A DNA stretch of 64,000 nucleotides from Pocillopora verrucosa (Eukaryota > Cnidaria > Anthozoa > Scleractinia > Pocilloporidae). Under the pieces are notes generated by a model. The model saw nothing but the letters and a program-made list of their open reading frames with translations. It had not been told where the DNA came from and searched no databases. This document shows positions 22,181 to 37,100 of the stretch, one piece after another. The translations under genes and the position numbers were made by a program. The DNA lies in assembly GCF_036669915.1 (NCBI RefSeq), contig NC_089319.1, positions 22,548,524-22,612,523 on the forward strand. The letters are read 5' to 3'. Each line of letters starts with the position of its first letter. Within the stretch, counting starts at the first letter, position 1.

Positions 22181-25100
22181 GTGAGTGAATTCTCTTGTCA
22201 AAAGAGAATATTTTGTTGTGCTTATAATTTTAAAATGTGGGAGCCTTACATATTCTCGATTTTACATGAGCTTTCATTTAAATTTGGTTTCATCTTGGCA
22301 GATTGAACTAACTGTTTCAATTTTGTTAACTTTGACTGGGTTCAGTCATTTGTGGTCGAGTGTTTTATGGCAGGCTATAGTGATTTAGTTTGCTTCCTTC
22401 AAGAATTCAACTGATTGTTCTCTCGAGTTCCGAGAGGCCTGTATTTTAAGAAAAAGTTGGTGTATTCTAATATTGTGAGGTTCTTTCTCTAAAGTAAAAC
22501 CTAAGGATGTGAATGGTGGTTACTCATTGTGGTCAGAGTGGACTGAATGTACTAAAACCTGTGGAGGCGGAACACGAGCCCGTGAAAGAACCTGTACCGA
22601 CCCTGCCCCTGTGGGGAATGGAAAGGGCTGCGATCATCTAGGTGAACCAGAGGAGAATCAGAAATGCAATGAAGATCCGTGCCCTGATCGTAAGTGGTCT
22701 TAAACAAATCACTGCTCGAATCTCGCGCTTGCTACAGCCATGCGCAACCAACGTGCGAACATCATCAGTTACTATTCTTTTACGTCAATTTCATTTAAAC
22801 AGCCTGCAAGAAATCACTGGACGTTGGCCTGATAATAGATGCTTCGGGCAGCGTTGGAAGTGGAAACTTTGCCAAGGCTTTGAAGTTCCTCTCTGATCTT
22901 GTCGGCCACTTGTCAGTATCACCACAAGGAACCCATGTCGGTGCCATCGTTTATAATTCAGTAGCCAGATTAGAATTCAACCTGGCGAAATCGGAATACC
23001 ACAGCCTTTCCAAGCTGCAGGAAGCCATCAAGGGCCTGAAATATACTGGTGGAGGAACCAGGACAGATCTGGCCCTGAAGATGGCTGCTGATCAGATCTT
23101 TAGCGCCGCTGATGGCGACAGGGCAGATGCCGCAAATGTTCTGGTGATCCTCAGCGATGGCAAAACAAGTAGCAGGAGTGCACCATATGTGGATGTTTTG
23201 AAGCCTCTGCAGGTTAGCGACAAGGAAATATGCACTAAACTTTAAAAATTATCGCCTGCTAGGATAGAAATATGCTAAGGAAGAGGAAATTATTCACAAA
23301 GGACTATCAGGATGATTCAGAACAGACAAGATTAACATCAACCCTTTAACCCCTAAGAGTGACTGGCATCTAATTTCTCCTGACAATATCAGTCCTGAAT
23401 TAAACATTAAGGACACGAGAATAAGAGATTTGACCAACAACTAAAGAACTCTTGACTGTCAAACAAATTCTCCTTTTCAGACCCTTAAGAACGATCCTTC
23501 CCAGTTTAAAAACTGGGAAGGATCGATTGGCGAATATCGCCTGATATTCCGCAGTTTTAGCCGTCGCGTTTGGGTCACTTGATGCGTTTAAACTAATTGC
23601 TTGTGAGTGAAAAAATGTTCAGTGGAAAATAAAGGCTGAACTTGTTCCATTTTTTTTTCTGTTTTAGAACAAGGGAGTCCGCACAGTTGCTGTGGGAATT
23701 GGGAACAGCATCGGTGACGATGAACTGCTTATGATCGCTGCGGGAAACCCTGACTACGTCACACATGTAAACGATTTTGATGAGCTTAAAAACAACTTGA
23801 AGCAAATCCTCATGGAATCTTGTCAAGGTTAGTAACAAGCAGCGATTTTCGACCTTCGATAGAGACCCTGCTTCACATGGGCAGCGAAATGACAGATTTA
23901 CCGTAAGGGAATTAAGTCAACTCAACTCATGCTGTCGAAAAGATTGTTCATAATCCTGACCAGGGGTACGTGAATGTTATACACCCCTTAGCAAAAGAAT
24001 GTCGGTACATGTGTCATACTTTTGTGTTTGTCATTCATTGACTAGAATCTTTCATCAGGGGCTGGTGATGTCGATGGGGCCTGGTCCGAGTGGTCTAGCT
24101 GGACGCAGTGCTCTAAGTCTTGTGGTGGAGGAGTAAAAGTTCGCGAGAGATCGTGTACCAATCCCCCACCAAAAGGCAACGGCAAGAGTTGCGCTGGAGA
24201 GTTGGAAGAGACTGGAGCGTGTTCTGAGAATCCATGTCCCAAACGTGAGTAGTAATTAAGATTTTTTTTCTCAAAGGATGAATTTTCTCAACCGTAGCTT
24301 TCACAAGATACTTATCTTTTACATAGCAGTGAGTTTGTCACGGGGTAAATTATGATTTACTTCCTTGATTGTCCAAGTGTATCGAGCAATTTTCCGTCTA
24401 GAGTGTTTTTCGAATGGAGTGTCGTAAAACCGAACCTACAGTCTTCGCCGTGGCCAATTGGGAAATCGGTGAATGCAACAAAGAGGCTATGAGGTGTCAA
24501 TTACATAAATGTAAAATGTCTTAAGCGCAAGAAACCAAGTTATAAAGCCGTGCTAAGCCAACAACAGAGCGCAGTGAAGGAAAACGCCTTCAATTCCTAT
24601 CCACACTTGACATCAAATTGAAAGTTGCCTTAACATTATAGACTGCCATTTGAAAAAATTGACGGCGAAACCATAGTTATATATGAAACTAAATTAGTAA
24701 CATGCACCTGTGGCAGAAAATTGATTCAAGTATGTTTTGATTTTGCAATTGAATTTAGCTTGTACCAAGGCCTTAGACGTTGGCATCATCCTGGATGGCT
24801 CAGGCAGTGTGGGTAAAAACAACTTCAAAATAGCCAAAGAGTTCGTCCAGTCCTTGATGTCTCACTTCTCAGTCTCCACCAAAGCAACGCACTTTGGCGT
24901 AATTACATATAGTACAAATTCCAATTTGGAATTTGACTTAGCAAACCCAAAATATCACAACGTGGTCGAACTTAAGAAACGTGTGATGGAAATTAGGTAC
25001 CCTGGGCAGTGGACTCGCACTGATAGGGCTTTGGAAATGGCTGCTCAAAAGCTATTCACTAGCGCCGGAGGAGATCGTAACGACAAAGCAAACATTTTGA

Positions 25101-28100
25101 TTGTGTTCACCGATGGTAAAACAAACCGAGGAAGTAAGCCATATCCTGAAGTACTACAACCACTCCAGGTTAGTACCGTCATGTAAGGAAAGTATAGTGA
25201 CACTTGTCTGATGATTGGCCGAGTTTGATTTCGCGTTAAGTACAGCACGACTAAGGATTCCTCCATTCGCTCCGACGGAGGGCTAACGCTCTTTATGGTG
25301 GCCAACTTACGTTATTAACTCAACTGATGAAATAAATTTATTTCGGGATTCCTCTACCACATTTTATGACGAAGAAAGAACTGACGGATACAACTTCTTC
25401 CAGCACTGATTGTAAATATCTTACAGTGCAATAGCTATTCAAAAATCAACGAGGAAGAAGTGTGAAATTGACATAATTCATATTCCGCTATGATTAATTA
25501 TGCATCACCATGCATCTATTATATTTCGTGCAATTTTATTCTTCACTTACTTGAGCATTTATAGATAATGACTGGATAGAAAGCTTCTGTTAACCCAATA
25601 TTTAGTAGTCATCAGGCGATTGTTTTGAAGCTTTGAAACTTCCTTACCAACCTAGAAAATCAAAAGGGAACAAGAAATATTCCCTTTCATCATTCTTACT
25701 TATTTAATTTGGTAGGAAAAAGGAGTCAGAACCGTTGCAGTGGGTATTGGTCACGGTATCAACCAGCGAGAGTTGCGTCAGATTGCTATGAACGATGATC
25801 AGTATGTTATACAGGTGGATGACTTTGATGCCTTGAAGGATAAACTACAGATGATTCTAGATGAGTCCTGTCAAGGTAAGCTCGTACAATCGCACCTAAA
25901 AACGAACCTGGAAATTGTAGCAACTAGCCGGTTTTCGTTTTGCATTCCCCTGACTGCCGAAAAAATGAAGACTGAATCCCTGCATGCTGATTATTCGAAA
26001 ATTTATGGACTTTAGTATTTTTCATTTTCTGTCTTAGGTGCACCGCCATCTACGCCTAGCCCTCGATGTAAAGAAGGAGAACTAGGTCTTCAGAGCGGTG
26101 ACATTCCTGACGATGCAATCACGGCCTCCAGCCAGTGGGATGGAAACCATGGTCCAATCCGTGTGCGACTAAATTCGGCACGTTCGGGAGCGAAGACAGG
26201 AGCTTGGTCTGCAAAATATAACGACTTAGGGCAATGGATTCAGGTATGTGTTGTCTTTTTACCGATGCTTGACTCTCTCTTGTCCGTGAACTGTTCCTTA
26301 GAGTAAGTTTGCACACGAGCCAAGTAGCCCATACCACTGGAGTATTTGCGGTTTTCTAAATACTTAACAACTAGGGCGAGTACTGTGAGGTGTCCTGACA
26401 CCTTACAGTGCTAATCTGTGTTCCTGGATGGGCGTCATATTGCCCAATAAAACAACTCAGTGATCTGGTCAGGGCTCGAACCTAGGCCCTCCTCTCTCGA
26501 ACCTGACGTTTGTTATCGGTCCCAAAAAAATTCTATCTTGGTTTGACATGTTCACATTTACAGTCGAGATGATTGATATCAGATATACAAAAATATCAGA
26601 AAACCAAACACAGTGGACTGGTTTTTGAGCTTAATGTTTTACAAATAGCTGTGGTCGGTAAGGTTACCGGCTCCTAGATCATTCGATCCAAATTTCAGCG
26701 CCCTAACCATTGTGCCCATGCATCTCCTACCGAAAAATGATTTACTCTTTGTTTAATTATAAATTGTATTTCTGTCTTTATATTTACTTCGCAGGTCGAC
26801 TTCGGAAAGATTGTCAAGATAACACGGGTGTTTACCCAAGGTAGAAGTGATTATGATCAATGGGTGACGTCATACTGGATATCCTACAGCCTCAATAATG
26901 GTTTCTACGACGTCTACGGTGAAAATGGTCCAATTGTAAGTTTAACGTGCCGCTTATGTGAGCCTGAACCTTTTGCTATGGTTGTCGGAGTTATAACGAG
27001 AGATTGACCCAAAAATATATTTAATAAATGATCCAATCGTGTCAGGTAGCGTAGGTGTAAAGATTTGTGCAGGAATATCTTCAGTTAATCATTTTTGGGA
27101 ATTTCCCTCCAAAGCGTTCTATTTTTCTTGGAGGTCTCTTGAAGTCTTGGTGACTCCATTAATTGGAAAATTTTGCTCTTCCTGTAACTCGCCACTCGCG
27201 TCAAAATTCAAGAAAAGTTTTCCTTTGTTCTGGGCGGCAGCTTAGACGGCGACTAGCAGCTTGAAGCTGCGAGGATCTCTTAATTTCATCTATTCACCGC
27301 AGTGCAAATATATGAATTTCATATATCTAAAATCATCATTCATTACTTGGATGGTTTATTTGGACCCAACACATTGACCAGCTCCCAGTTGGCTTGGTAG
27401 CTCAGTTGGTAGAGCGCTGCACCGGTATCGCAGAGGTCATGGGTTCAAATCCCGTACGGGCCTGAATTTTTTTCAGGTCCTATTTTCAACTACTCGTTCC
27501 AGTAGTGTTCTTAGCTGCTTAATTTCAGCTTGAAGACCTTTCCTTTCGTTGCGCTTGGATTTGTCGCGATAAAAGGGAACTTTTTGTTTCATGTGGAACC
27601 CGCTTTTTGTGAATCTTGTGTCACTCTTTGCTTGTTTTGTCATTTTCTCAGATCTTTACAGGGAACTCTGACAGGAATACAATCAAAGAAAACAAGTTGG
27701 AAGTGCCCATCTACACTCGTTTCTTTCGTCTTCATCCAAAAACGTTCCATGGACATATCTCCTTGAGACTTGAATTATTTGGCTGTCAAACAGGTTAGCT
27801 CAAAGTTATGTTATCTCAACTGAAAATTTTACCCAGAGTTATCACTGACCACATGAATCTACCGCTAAAGAGATGCATGGATGGCGAATTGCCATTTGTT
27901 CCGCGTTTGATTCCCCCTACTGACCTGGCGTCGTATCTAAGCTGCTGTTTTCCTTGCTCTGAGGTATCTTCTGAAGGTTCTCTGTTTTCCCCTCACCACA
28001 AAAAGCAATACCCCAAATTTAAAGTTCTCGGTACTGTTGGATGAAAAACTTTTAGTAAACGTGCTGCTGCCAAATTTACTTCACTTCTTTTTCTATATTC

Positions 28101-31100
28101 GACCAGATTCAGTACCCTCCAGGGTAAGAGGCAATTATTCCAAATTTTATGTTGGCATTTTTGGAAAAAAAAAGTCTATCCGAGGGCTGTGAGGCAGTTG
28201 GCGTTTCTAGCTTCCGATGGCGCAACGTGGAATTGATAATTGTTTCAATTAGAGAGCTTAATTTTCCAAATGAAACACATGATCGAAAAATCAACAGTTA
28301 TTTGAGATCAAAAGATTCCCCCATGAAATTATTGAATGCCCGCCATTTTCTTGCACAATCAGGCTTTGTCCCTCCCAGTCCCCCACTGTGCATGGAAGCA
28401 CTCGGCATGCAAAGCGGGCGTATCAAACCAGATGCCCTACAAGCTTCTTCACAATACGATGCTAACCACGGAGTAGATAATGGTAGGCTCCACTTCCAGA
28501 AAACAGGTTCAAGAATCGGTGCATGGTCTGCCAAGACAGCAGATGGTAACCAATATATTCAAGCCAAGTTTGACGTGGTTGCTAAGGTACGTCGCGTTGC
28601 TACTCAGGGACGAATGGACGCTGACCAGTGGGTAAAGACATACACTTTGGCTTACAGCTTCGATGGAAAGACGTGGAAAGATTACAAGCTCAATAATATA
28701 GTTACGGTACGTTCTCAAATCTGTGCTGTTGTTGACGTGTTTGGAATATGTCTGCTGCGGTGTGACGAATCTCACAAGACATTGTGTTACGGCTTTCTGA
28801 GTTTGATATTAAGTATGAAAGATATGAGAGCATGGTGACAACAACAGGTTTAAAAAAAGGCTTTGGATCGCTAAACAATTTTGAAAGGTCACCCAGTATT
28901 AATTCAGAAACCTAGTTCTAATCTTCTCGTAATAGTATTAAAAATTTCTTTATGTATGGGTATCCTCTTCCCTTGTTTGCGCTCCAAAACTATTCTAGGC
29001 TAGAAACAGACTAGAAAAACATCTTTTCGTTATGATAGGAAAATACGGACAGAAATTTTCAATTGAATGTCGAAAGATGTCCGAGATTAATATTGTTTTA
29101 CTTTACTTCGCTTACGCAAAACGCAAACCAATCGCGACTTGGTCATCCGTGTCTTCCTGCGTCTTCCCGCACTTTTTGTAGTTTGCCTAGTTTTACTTTT
29201 AATTCTTATTGGCTAACGAAGGAGTGATTCATCGTTTTGATCGGCTGCTGATTACTTTTCTCAACGCTCAATTGAAAACTGCTCAAAAACGTTAAGAATA
29301 GAAAAGATTGACCATTTGAAATAATCTTATCACGGAATGACGCGTCCAATCAATATCAAAAAAACGATGTGTGTTTAAATTCCTAGGTCTTCCAAGGAAA
29401 CAACGATCGTTACACTGTAGCAGCTGAGTTTGTTGATCCACCAATCATTGCTCAGTATATACGGATCAAACCTAAGAGCTGGCATGGAACCATTTCTATG
29501 AGAGTGGAGTTCTACGGATGTACTGAAGGTATGGCGCTCCGCCCATATCCAGAAAAGACAATTTTTCGATTTAGTTTCGAAAGTAATTCAGGAATTCAGT
29601 TGTTTTGCTCCACTATTCTTTTCGATTGGTTCAAAAAATTCCGCGGGCTACTTTCTCAACCAGTGAAGGCAACACGACAAGACTAAAACCAATCACGACT
29701 TCATGTTATACGACATTCAATCGAGAAGCACTTTGGTTAGCTACCTTATCATATGAACTTTATTGAATTAATATTTTGGTGAAAGTATTGCTCTCTAATT
29801 TAATTGTTTTCTGTTTATATTTCTGTGTAGATGGTGACATTTGCAGTGTGCATAAGCCTTGCCAAAATGGCGCCCAGTGCACAAATGTTGTGGGTGGCTA
29901 TCAATGTAAATGCCCACCTGGATTTAAAGGCAAAAACTGTGACGAAGGTAAGTTACTGTGGTTATGATGAAAACGATTTTCATATTGAGTGTGAAGGAAC
30001 TGATATTGCTTACTTGATAAAGAAAGAACTCCAATTTGCTTGTGTTACGTCCATAGAGGGTAAGTTGTTATGTTGTTTTTGTCTTTGAGACTGATCGGAC
30101 TAGGGTTGAGTTTACCTCTTGTAATTTTATGTTTTGTCGAAACTCGTTTACGAACCTCAATAGTGGTTTAGCTAGACGCGCTACATATTTATGATTCTTT
30201 CAGGGATATAGAGCGAAAATAATAAGTTCTGTATAAGTTCCTTCCTTCCTTTGTCAATCTATGACTTCCTTCCCTCTCTAAATTCATTAGAAGTAACATA
30301 AAATATGAAACCTAAACTGAACCTCATGTTGGAATGTTTTTGCGTGCTTGTTACAACACAGATGTCGATGAATGCGCCAGCAAACCATGCAAGAATGGCG
30401 GCAAGTGCGAAAATAAACCAGGAGGTTACAAATGCACTTGTGTTGGTGGTTGGTTTACAGGAAAGAACTGTGATGAAGGTAGATATTTCTCTAGAGGCTT
30501 TTCAGACGTGTTAGTACTGCATATCATAAGATTACGAACACGATTTATGGAGTTTTCATTTTTGTAATCACCTAAGCTCTGCTAAGGGAATCCCTGCGAT
30601 TATGTTCAGTTATCTAGAGTTTCTTAAGTATCTTGAATAAACGTAGTGTAATTTAAAACGGCGATGCTATATTTAGAAAAGTCCTGATTTCCGTCTACTT
30701 TTGACACAGTGAACTAATCACTTGCCACACATAACCAAAAGGGTCTCTTTCAAGAGCCATCCTTAGGACTATTTGTCTTAAAGCAGGTTAAATTAACGCA
30801 TCTCCTTCTCTGCATTATAGCTCCCGCTGAGTGCATCGTAAACGTCAAACTCAGTGAAGCAAACCGAGCTTCAGGCAACTTAAGAAAGAGCTTTCTGGAA
30901 TGCGACGTAAGAAATCTAAAAACGATAGGAAAATGGCATCAATTTGTTGGAGAAGCTGGCACTAAGATACCAAACTCCTGCGTTCCTACGCAACGCTGCG
31001 GAACCCATGCCCCTGGCTGGATGAAGGACGCGCACCCTAAGAAGGAAGATGGAGTGGTTAAGAGGAAGATCTGCTTCCACTGGAGCGGCAACTGTTGTCG

Positions 31101-34100
31101 ATGGAGTGTCGATATCGACGTCAGGAACTGTGGAAGCCATTACGTGTACAAGCTGGTGAAGCCGCCGGCGTGTTATTTACGATTTTGTGGCGATAAAGGA
31201 CATAGTAAGTACAAAATGATAGCTCATTTGAGAAACCTAGTCGGTTTAATTTTTTTCAAGGAGAAGCAAAATGTGCAGCAACAACACTCAAAAAATTTGT
31301 TAAAACTTTTCTTGTGTTCTCCCAACAAACTGTGTGTGTTGTTACGCTGGTAAAATGGAAGAAAATGTGGTGTATCGCTAAGTCAATTGATTTTTTTCAA
31401 GTGTTCATGAAAAAGACGTCACAATTAGGTGTCGTTTCGTGGTCAAGATTGACTTGATCTGTTTCCCATGAATACAAAGAACTACTCTAGGTGCAAGAAA
31501 ATGAATAATCCTTTCCCTTTACTGTTTTATTTACCCTTAGATGTTTGTGAACCAAAGAATCCGTGCCAAAATGGCGGGGTTTGTAAACCTCAAGGTGATG
31601 GCTACTATTGCCAGTGTAAATCCGGTTACCAAGGAAAGAACTGCGATAAAGGTATGCCATGCATGTTGTACAAATTCCCTTTTACGCTCTTTTAATTCGT
31701 CAGATTTCCGTATCCATATTACGAGATTAACCAAAAATTTTCAGGTTTCAAACTTGACAAACGAGTGTTCGGTAAGTCAAACAAACGATCACGAGTTGGC
31801 ATCCACTTCCTCAAGAGTAACTGCTAAGGTCATTTTAGTGTATGAATGTATGTACAGTTAACAACTAAACCCACCTTTTTTCACCCACTGGAAGAATTCT
31901 TTTTAATAGTCTGCATTATATGTAAGATGAAAATTGTCCTTTATGTTTAATTTCATCCACACATGAAATTTGGTAGAAAAATCGCGGTTGCTAAAGACGG
32001 AATCATGAGTTCTGTACTCTATCACAGTGCTGCTCAATATCTTAAAACTGCTCGCCAGTAAGGTTTTGTTCGAATAATGACTGTCTCCGTGAACCAAACG
32101 TAGTACCCTGCACCGTGTGAAAGCGTTTATCTCGATGTCTTCTTTGTTAGATATCGATGAATGTGCTGTCAACAATCCATGTAAGAATGGAGGAACGTGC
32201 ACTAACACCGCTGGAAGCTACAAATGCGCATGCGGAGCAAAGTACACCGGAAGAAACTGCGAAACGGGTACGTGATATCTCGAGTGTAGATTCTTCCTTT
32301 TTACAAAACTTCAGATTTTATTTTTATCAGTCATAAATTACACAGTACGTAGGTAAGTCATGCTTTGATAACCTTTTTGCGTTTTTGATGACAAAAGATG
32401 AGAAGGCCCTAATGAAGAACTAGCAAGGAGGCTTCAAGATTTAGGCCTTGTATTTTGTTTAATTATCTTTTCACGTAGATGTTAACGAGTGCACAGTACA
32501 CAAGCCTTGTAAAAACGGAGGTACCTGTATAAACTCTGTTGGTGGATACAGCTGCAAGTGCCCGAATAACTTCAAAGGAAAACACTGCGATGAAGGTACA
32601 TTTATGTACTGTCTTGATTTAGCTCAAGGATGGTTTTGTTACCGTGTATTACATATGCAAGACAAACAGTGGTAGTTACTTAAAGTAATTCAACTTTCAA
32701 GGGAATCGAAACCTTCGAGACTTCTGCTCGACACTGTGAGGCGTAGATAGTTACTGAAATCATTTGGGTTCTTGTTTTCTTATTTTCAAGATGTTGATGA
32801 GTGTAGCGACATTAAACCCTGCAAGAATGGAGCGAAATGCGCCAATACTGTTGGAAGTTACAAGTGCACATGTGTTGGTGGCTGGTTCACTGGAAAGCAC
32901 TGCGACGAAGGTAAGAATTTGGGAAATCAGGCCCTAAAAAAAGAAAACTAAATTGATAAATGAACACAATATCTAGCATGAGGACTTCGTTTATACTGTT
33001 GTGTGCTTTTCTGCTCTTAAATAGCCAAACTTTCCGTAGATTACCGTCGGCACCCATTGTCTGCTTTTCACCAAAAAAGGAAAACAAAACACATTGTAAA
33101 TGTAAAGCCTTACTAAAAGGCTCAGCGACAACGCCATTTGTAAAGCCTGACCTGCATCTTAACTCAAAGTTTAAGAGCAAGGTCACGGCACTTTCAGTTT
33201 GTGTGGCGTCTCTCTATGCTTTGCCATCCATGTTCGTTTTCTTGATTAATTAGTTCCACTTTTCGAGCTAATCAGTGTGGTATCCTTCAAGTCTCACAGG
33301 TCGCAATAATGACTCGAAATATCGTGATTCAGTCAAGTGAGTTATTGCAGCGTACTACATTGTCCAATGCTCGTTGGGTGTCTTATGTGTCTTTATGGCC
33401 TCGTAAGTGATTGCTCTCTGTTTCAGATCCTTCGGAATGTTCTAGCTACACTGAGCTTAACACCGCTGATCGTGCCTCTGGGTCTCATAGAGGTAGGTTG
33501 TTGAAGTGTGACAAGAACGACTTCCCATCCCAAGCCAAGTGGTACCGCTTCACAGGTGCCGCAGGAACAAGGATGCCTACTTCGCCTGTTGCCATACATC
33601 ATTGTGGAACTCATGCACCGGGCTGGCTGAATGGCCAACATCCGAAGAAGGAGGATGGGCTTGTTTCGCGAAAGGTTTGCTTCAACTGGGGCAATAACCT
33701 TTGTAGATGGCACGTGTTTGTCAGTGTCCGTAACTGTGGGAACTTCCTCGTGTATCATTTAGGAAGGACACCTGGATGCTCTTTCCGTTATTGCGGAAAC
33801 AACGGGCATAGTAAGTTTTCATCCCCTGCTGTTTGTAGAGCAGTTTTATGGAAATGCTTCGTGATTGAGTGCAGTAAAAGTAAACCTAAAGTTTACAAAA
33901 GGCCAATCAGAAGAAATGAGAACATCTTTGAGAGCCAATGCGAACTCATAATGAATTCCACTAAATTGCCTAAAGTGCGCGAAAACGCGGGTGTCCAGAT
34001 CGTGATTGATTTTAGTTTTCATCCGATTGGTTTAGAGAGTGATGCGGGTTTTGTGGACCAAGCACAAAGCGAAGTAATGCAAAAACAAAGCTATTCCGGA

Positions 34101-37100
34101 TTACTTTCGACACTCACTTGAAAATTGCTCTTAGTGTTGTAAATCTAAAATCAATGTAACCACAATGGCCAGTCAAAGAAAAAACAGAAATCGCAATAGG
34201 CAAATGAAATCTGGGAAAAAAAACAAAGTGTACGAAATTTTGCAATTTGTCACCAAGCTGTAATCAGGTTTTGTTGGGCATCTTATGGATCTAAAGGGGT
34301 GTGAGTTTCGAGACCAGCTATGAAAACCCTGCTCAAAGACCTTGATTTCTAACGTGACTGTTTCGGCACTAGTCACAGTGGTGGTTTTTTTTTTTTTTTG
34401 AGAAAATGACAATAACACTTTTGAAATATTTTTAGATGTGTGTAAAGCTCGCAACCCATGTAAGAATGGAGCAACTTGCCAACCCAACGGTGATGGTCAA
34501 ACATGTCAGTGCCCAGCCAACTTCCAAGGAGAATTCTGCGATCAAGGTTAACTTTGTTTGCCATTACGAGAACAAGTCCGGCTGAGCAAAATCAAAGTTG
34601 TTAGGATTCGAATCCAAGCTAATCATAATTTTTTAGTCCCATGCTTCTCCATCCGTGCTGCCGAAAACTCGTCGAAGAGTCGTACTTTTCATGGTTGATT
34701 TGTTCGAAGAGTCATGCTTACCAGTGTCTTAAGGGTATACATGATTCTTTTTCAGAATTTCCCCTAAACATCGTAAGAGAAATGACTTGATTTCGAGGTA
34801 AATTATCGCTATCCAAGAAAACCGCAGTCGTTTATCTTTTCCCCCCTTTTTTTTACCAGCTAATTATGACCTCATACTCCGCTCGGTTCCAATAAACGTG
34901 ACGATAATCATCAAGGGCATAGCTGGGATTTCTAGTTAAGAGTTACTTGGGGTGTCGGGAGCAGGCCAGGTCATTTACCCTTTGTATGAACTATCCATTT
35001 TCGTTAACTTTGCGGAAGCCACTTGTTGCTCTGCTTTGCTGCTCTGAAGTTTTCACCTTAGGGGTGGATAGTGTCACTTAAGCCATAAGGTCATTTAACA
35101 AACACAATAATTTAGCCAGAGAGAAATCAGTAATGTCATTTAGATTTGCCAACATAACTCTCTTTTTCAGATGTGAATGAATGTGCTAAGAATCCATGTA
35201 AGAACGGTGCAAAGTGCACCAATACACATGGAGACTATAAGTGCGCGTGCAGCAGTGCTTTCACTGGAAAGAACTGTGATGTGGGTAAGGAAATTACTGA
35301 TATTTAGGCTGCATAGTAGCCTTGGTTTATTTCACTCATCTAGAATGAGCACATGAGGTTCGATGGTTCTTCCGCAGGAGGGGTGTAGTTCTATACATAA
35401 CAATCTGTCTTATAGCCTTTGTTTTGTCACATATTTAGAATGATCAGGTAGAATTCATTGATTCTTAAGCTGTACAGGTGTTGTTCTATTTATAATACTA
35501 GAAGTCTGCCCATGACAGGAATCTTTTAAATCATATTGTGTCGAATTGATATGTATTATCTATTTGTTACACTCAAGATTTGATTATGGTGCCCATAGGG
35601 CATATCCAACAATTTTTTAATGTTACTCTTCCTTATGAACTCAGGCTTTCCTTAACGCACAGCAAAATCAGTGTGGTTGCGTAGCTGCTATGAATCATAG
35701 ATGTATTAGTCAGCCTGCACGATCTTTAACGCAAGGGTGCAACTTGGTCTTTTCTCTTTTCTTTTTGTTTTTAATCTATTTTCAGACGTGAATGAGTGCA
35801 AAGTGCGCAATCCGTGCAAAAATGGAGCCACTTGTGTGAACTCAGTTGGTAGTTACAGCTGTCAGTGCCCTGAAAACTACAAAGGAAAATACTGTGATGA
35901 AGGTAAAATATCTATAATAATACTTTCATTACTTTTCGTTCTGTTATTAAAAGCAGCCTTTTGAAGTTACTTTTCTTTCCATTTTATAGATGTGGATGAG
36001 TGCATTTCCAAGAAACCTTGTAAAAACGGTGCAAAATGTGAAAACACCCGCGGTGGATACAAATGTACTTGTGTAGGAAAGTGGTTCACGGGTAAACACT
36101 GCGACCAAGGTAGAGTTATTGAAACGTTCACACATCGCATGAATGGAGGTCAAATGTGTGCAATGTCTCCACTCCCACAGAAATCTTGCAAGTTAATTTG
36201 CTTTGTTTCTTTCATAAAAATGACTGACAATCGCGATCCTTCTGTTTTCGATTAGAAAGGTTAGAATGCTATACAAACTCAGAGCGAATATACTTACAAC
36301 GTTTGTTTGCTGAATCGGGCATGGACGATTCCTTCGGTCTTTCTTTCGCTGCCTTAAGTAATCTGTTGAACAATTCTTCTTTGTTTCAGATCCTTCTGAA
36401 TGTTCAAGCTACACTGAGCTGAACACTGCCGATCGTGCCTCTGGTTTGCAAAGGGGTGGGTCGGTGAAGTGTGACAGAAATGACCTCCCTTCTCAAGCTA
36501 AGTGGTACCGCTTCACAGGTGACGCGGGAACAAGGATGCCTACTTCGCCTGTTGCCAAACATCATTGTGGAACCCATGCACCGGGCTGGCTGAATGGTCA
36601 ACATCCGAAGAAGGAGGATGGGCTTGTTTCGCGGAAGGTTTGCTTCAACTGGGGCAATAACCTTTGTACATGGCACGTGTTTGTCAGTGTCCGTAACTGT
36701 GGAAACTTCCTCGTGTATCATCTAGGAAGGACACCAGCATGTTATTTACGTTATTGTGGAAACAAAGGGCATGGTGAGTTTTTAATAACCCCGATCTAAG
36801 GGGCAGGTCCATTGATTGTTATGAAACAAAACCAAAGTATTCATAGCGGCCTTTTAGAAAAAAAGAGACTGTCGTAGGAAGCCAATAACAACTTGAAGGA
36901 GAAAAAAGCTAACGATGTGAAGTGTGGATAAGTTCCTATTAATAAATGAGAAGAATTTTATTTTCATTATAAATCCCGTTGTCTGGCAACAGATTTGCAT
37001 TGCGACTCCGTAAAAATTACTAAATCATTACCGAAATCTCTCTTTAGATGTATGTAAAGCTCGCAACCCATGTAAGAATGGAGCAACTTGCCAACCCAAC

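Noticed and set aside
28149..28362. Upstream part of the ORF that includes F5/8C 2
   Set aside because: It is intron read-through. The AG at 28361-28362 followed by a phase 1 start matches the neighbouring modules.
36404..36721. Repeated reverse-strand ORFs of about 105 codons (also at 33423 and 39237)
   Set aside because: Antisense of the D8C exons. They recur only because the exons are duplicated.
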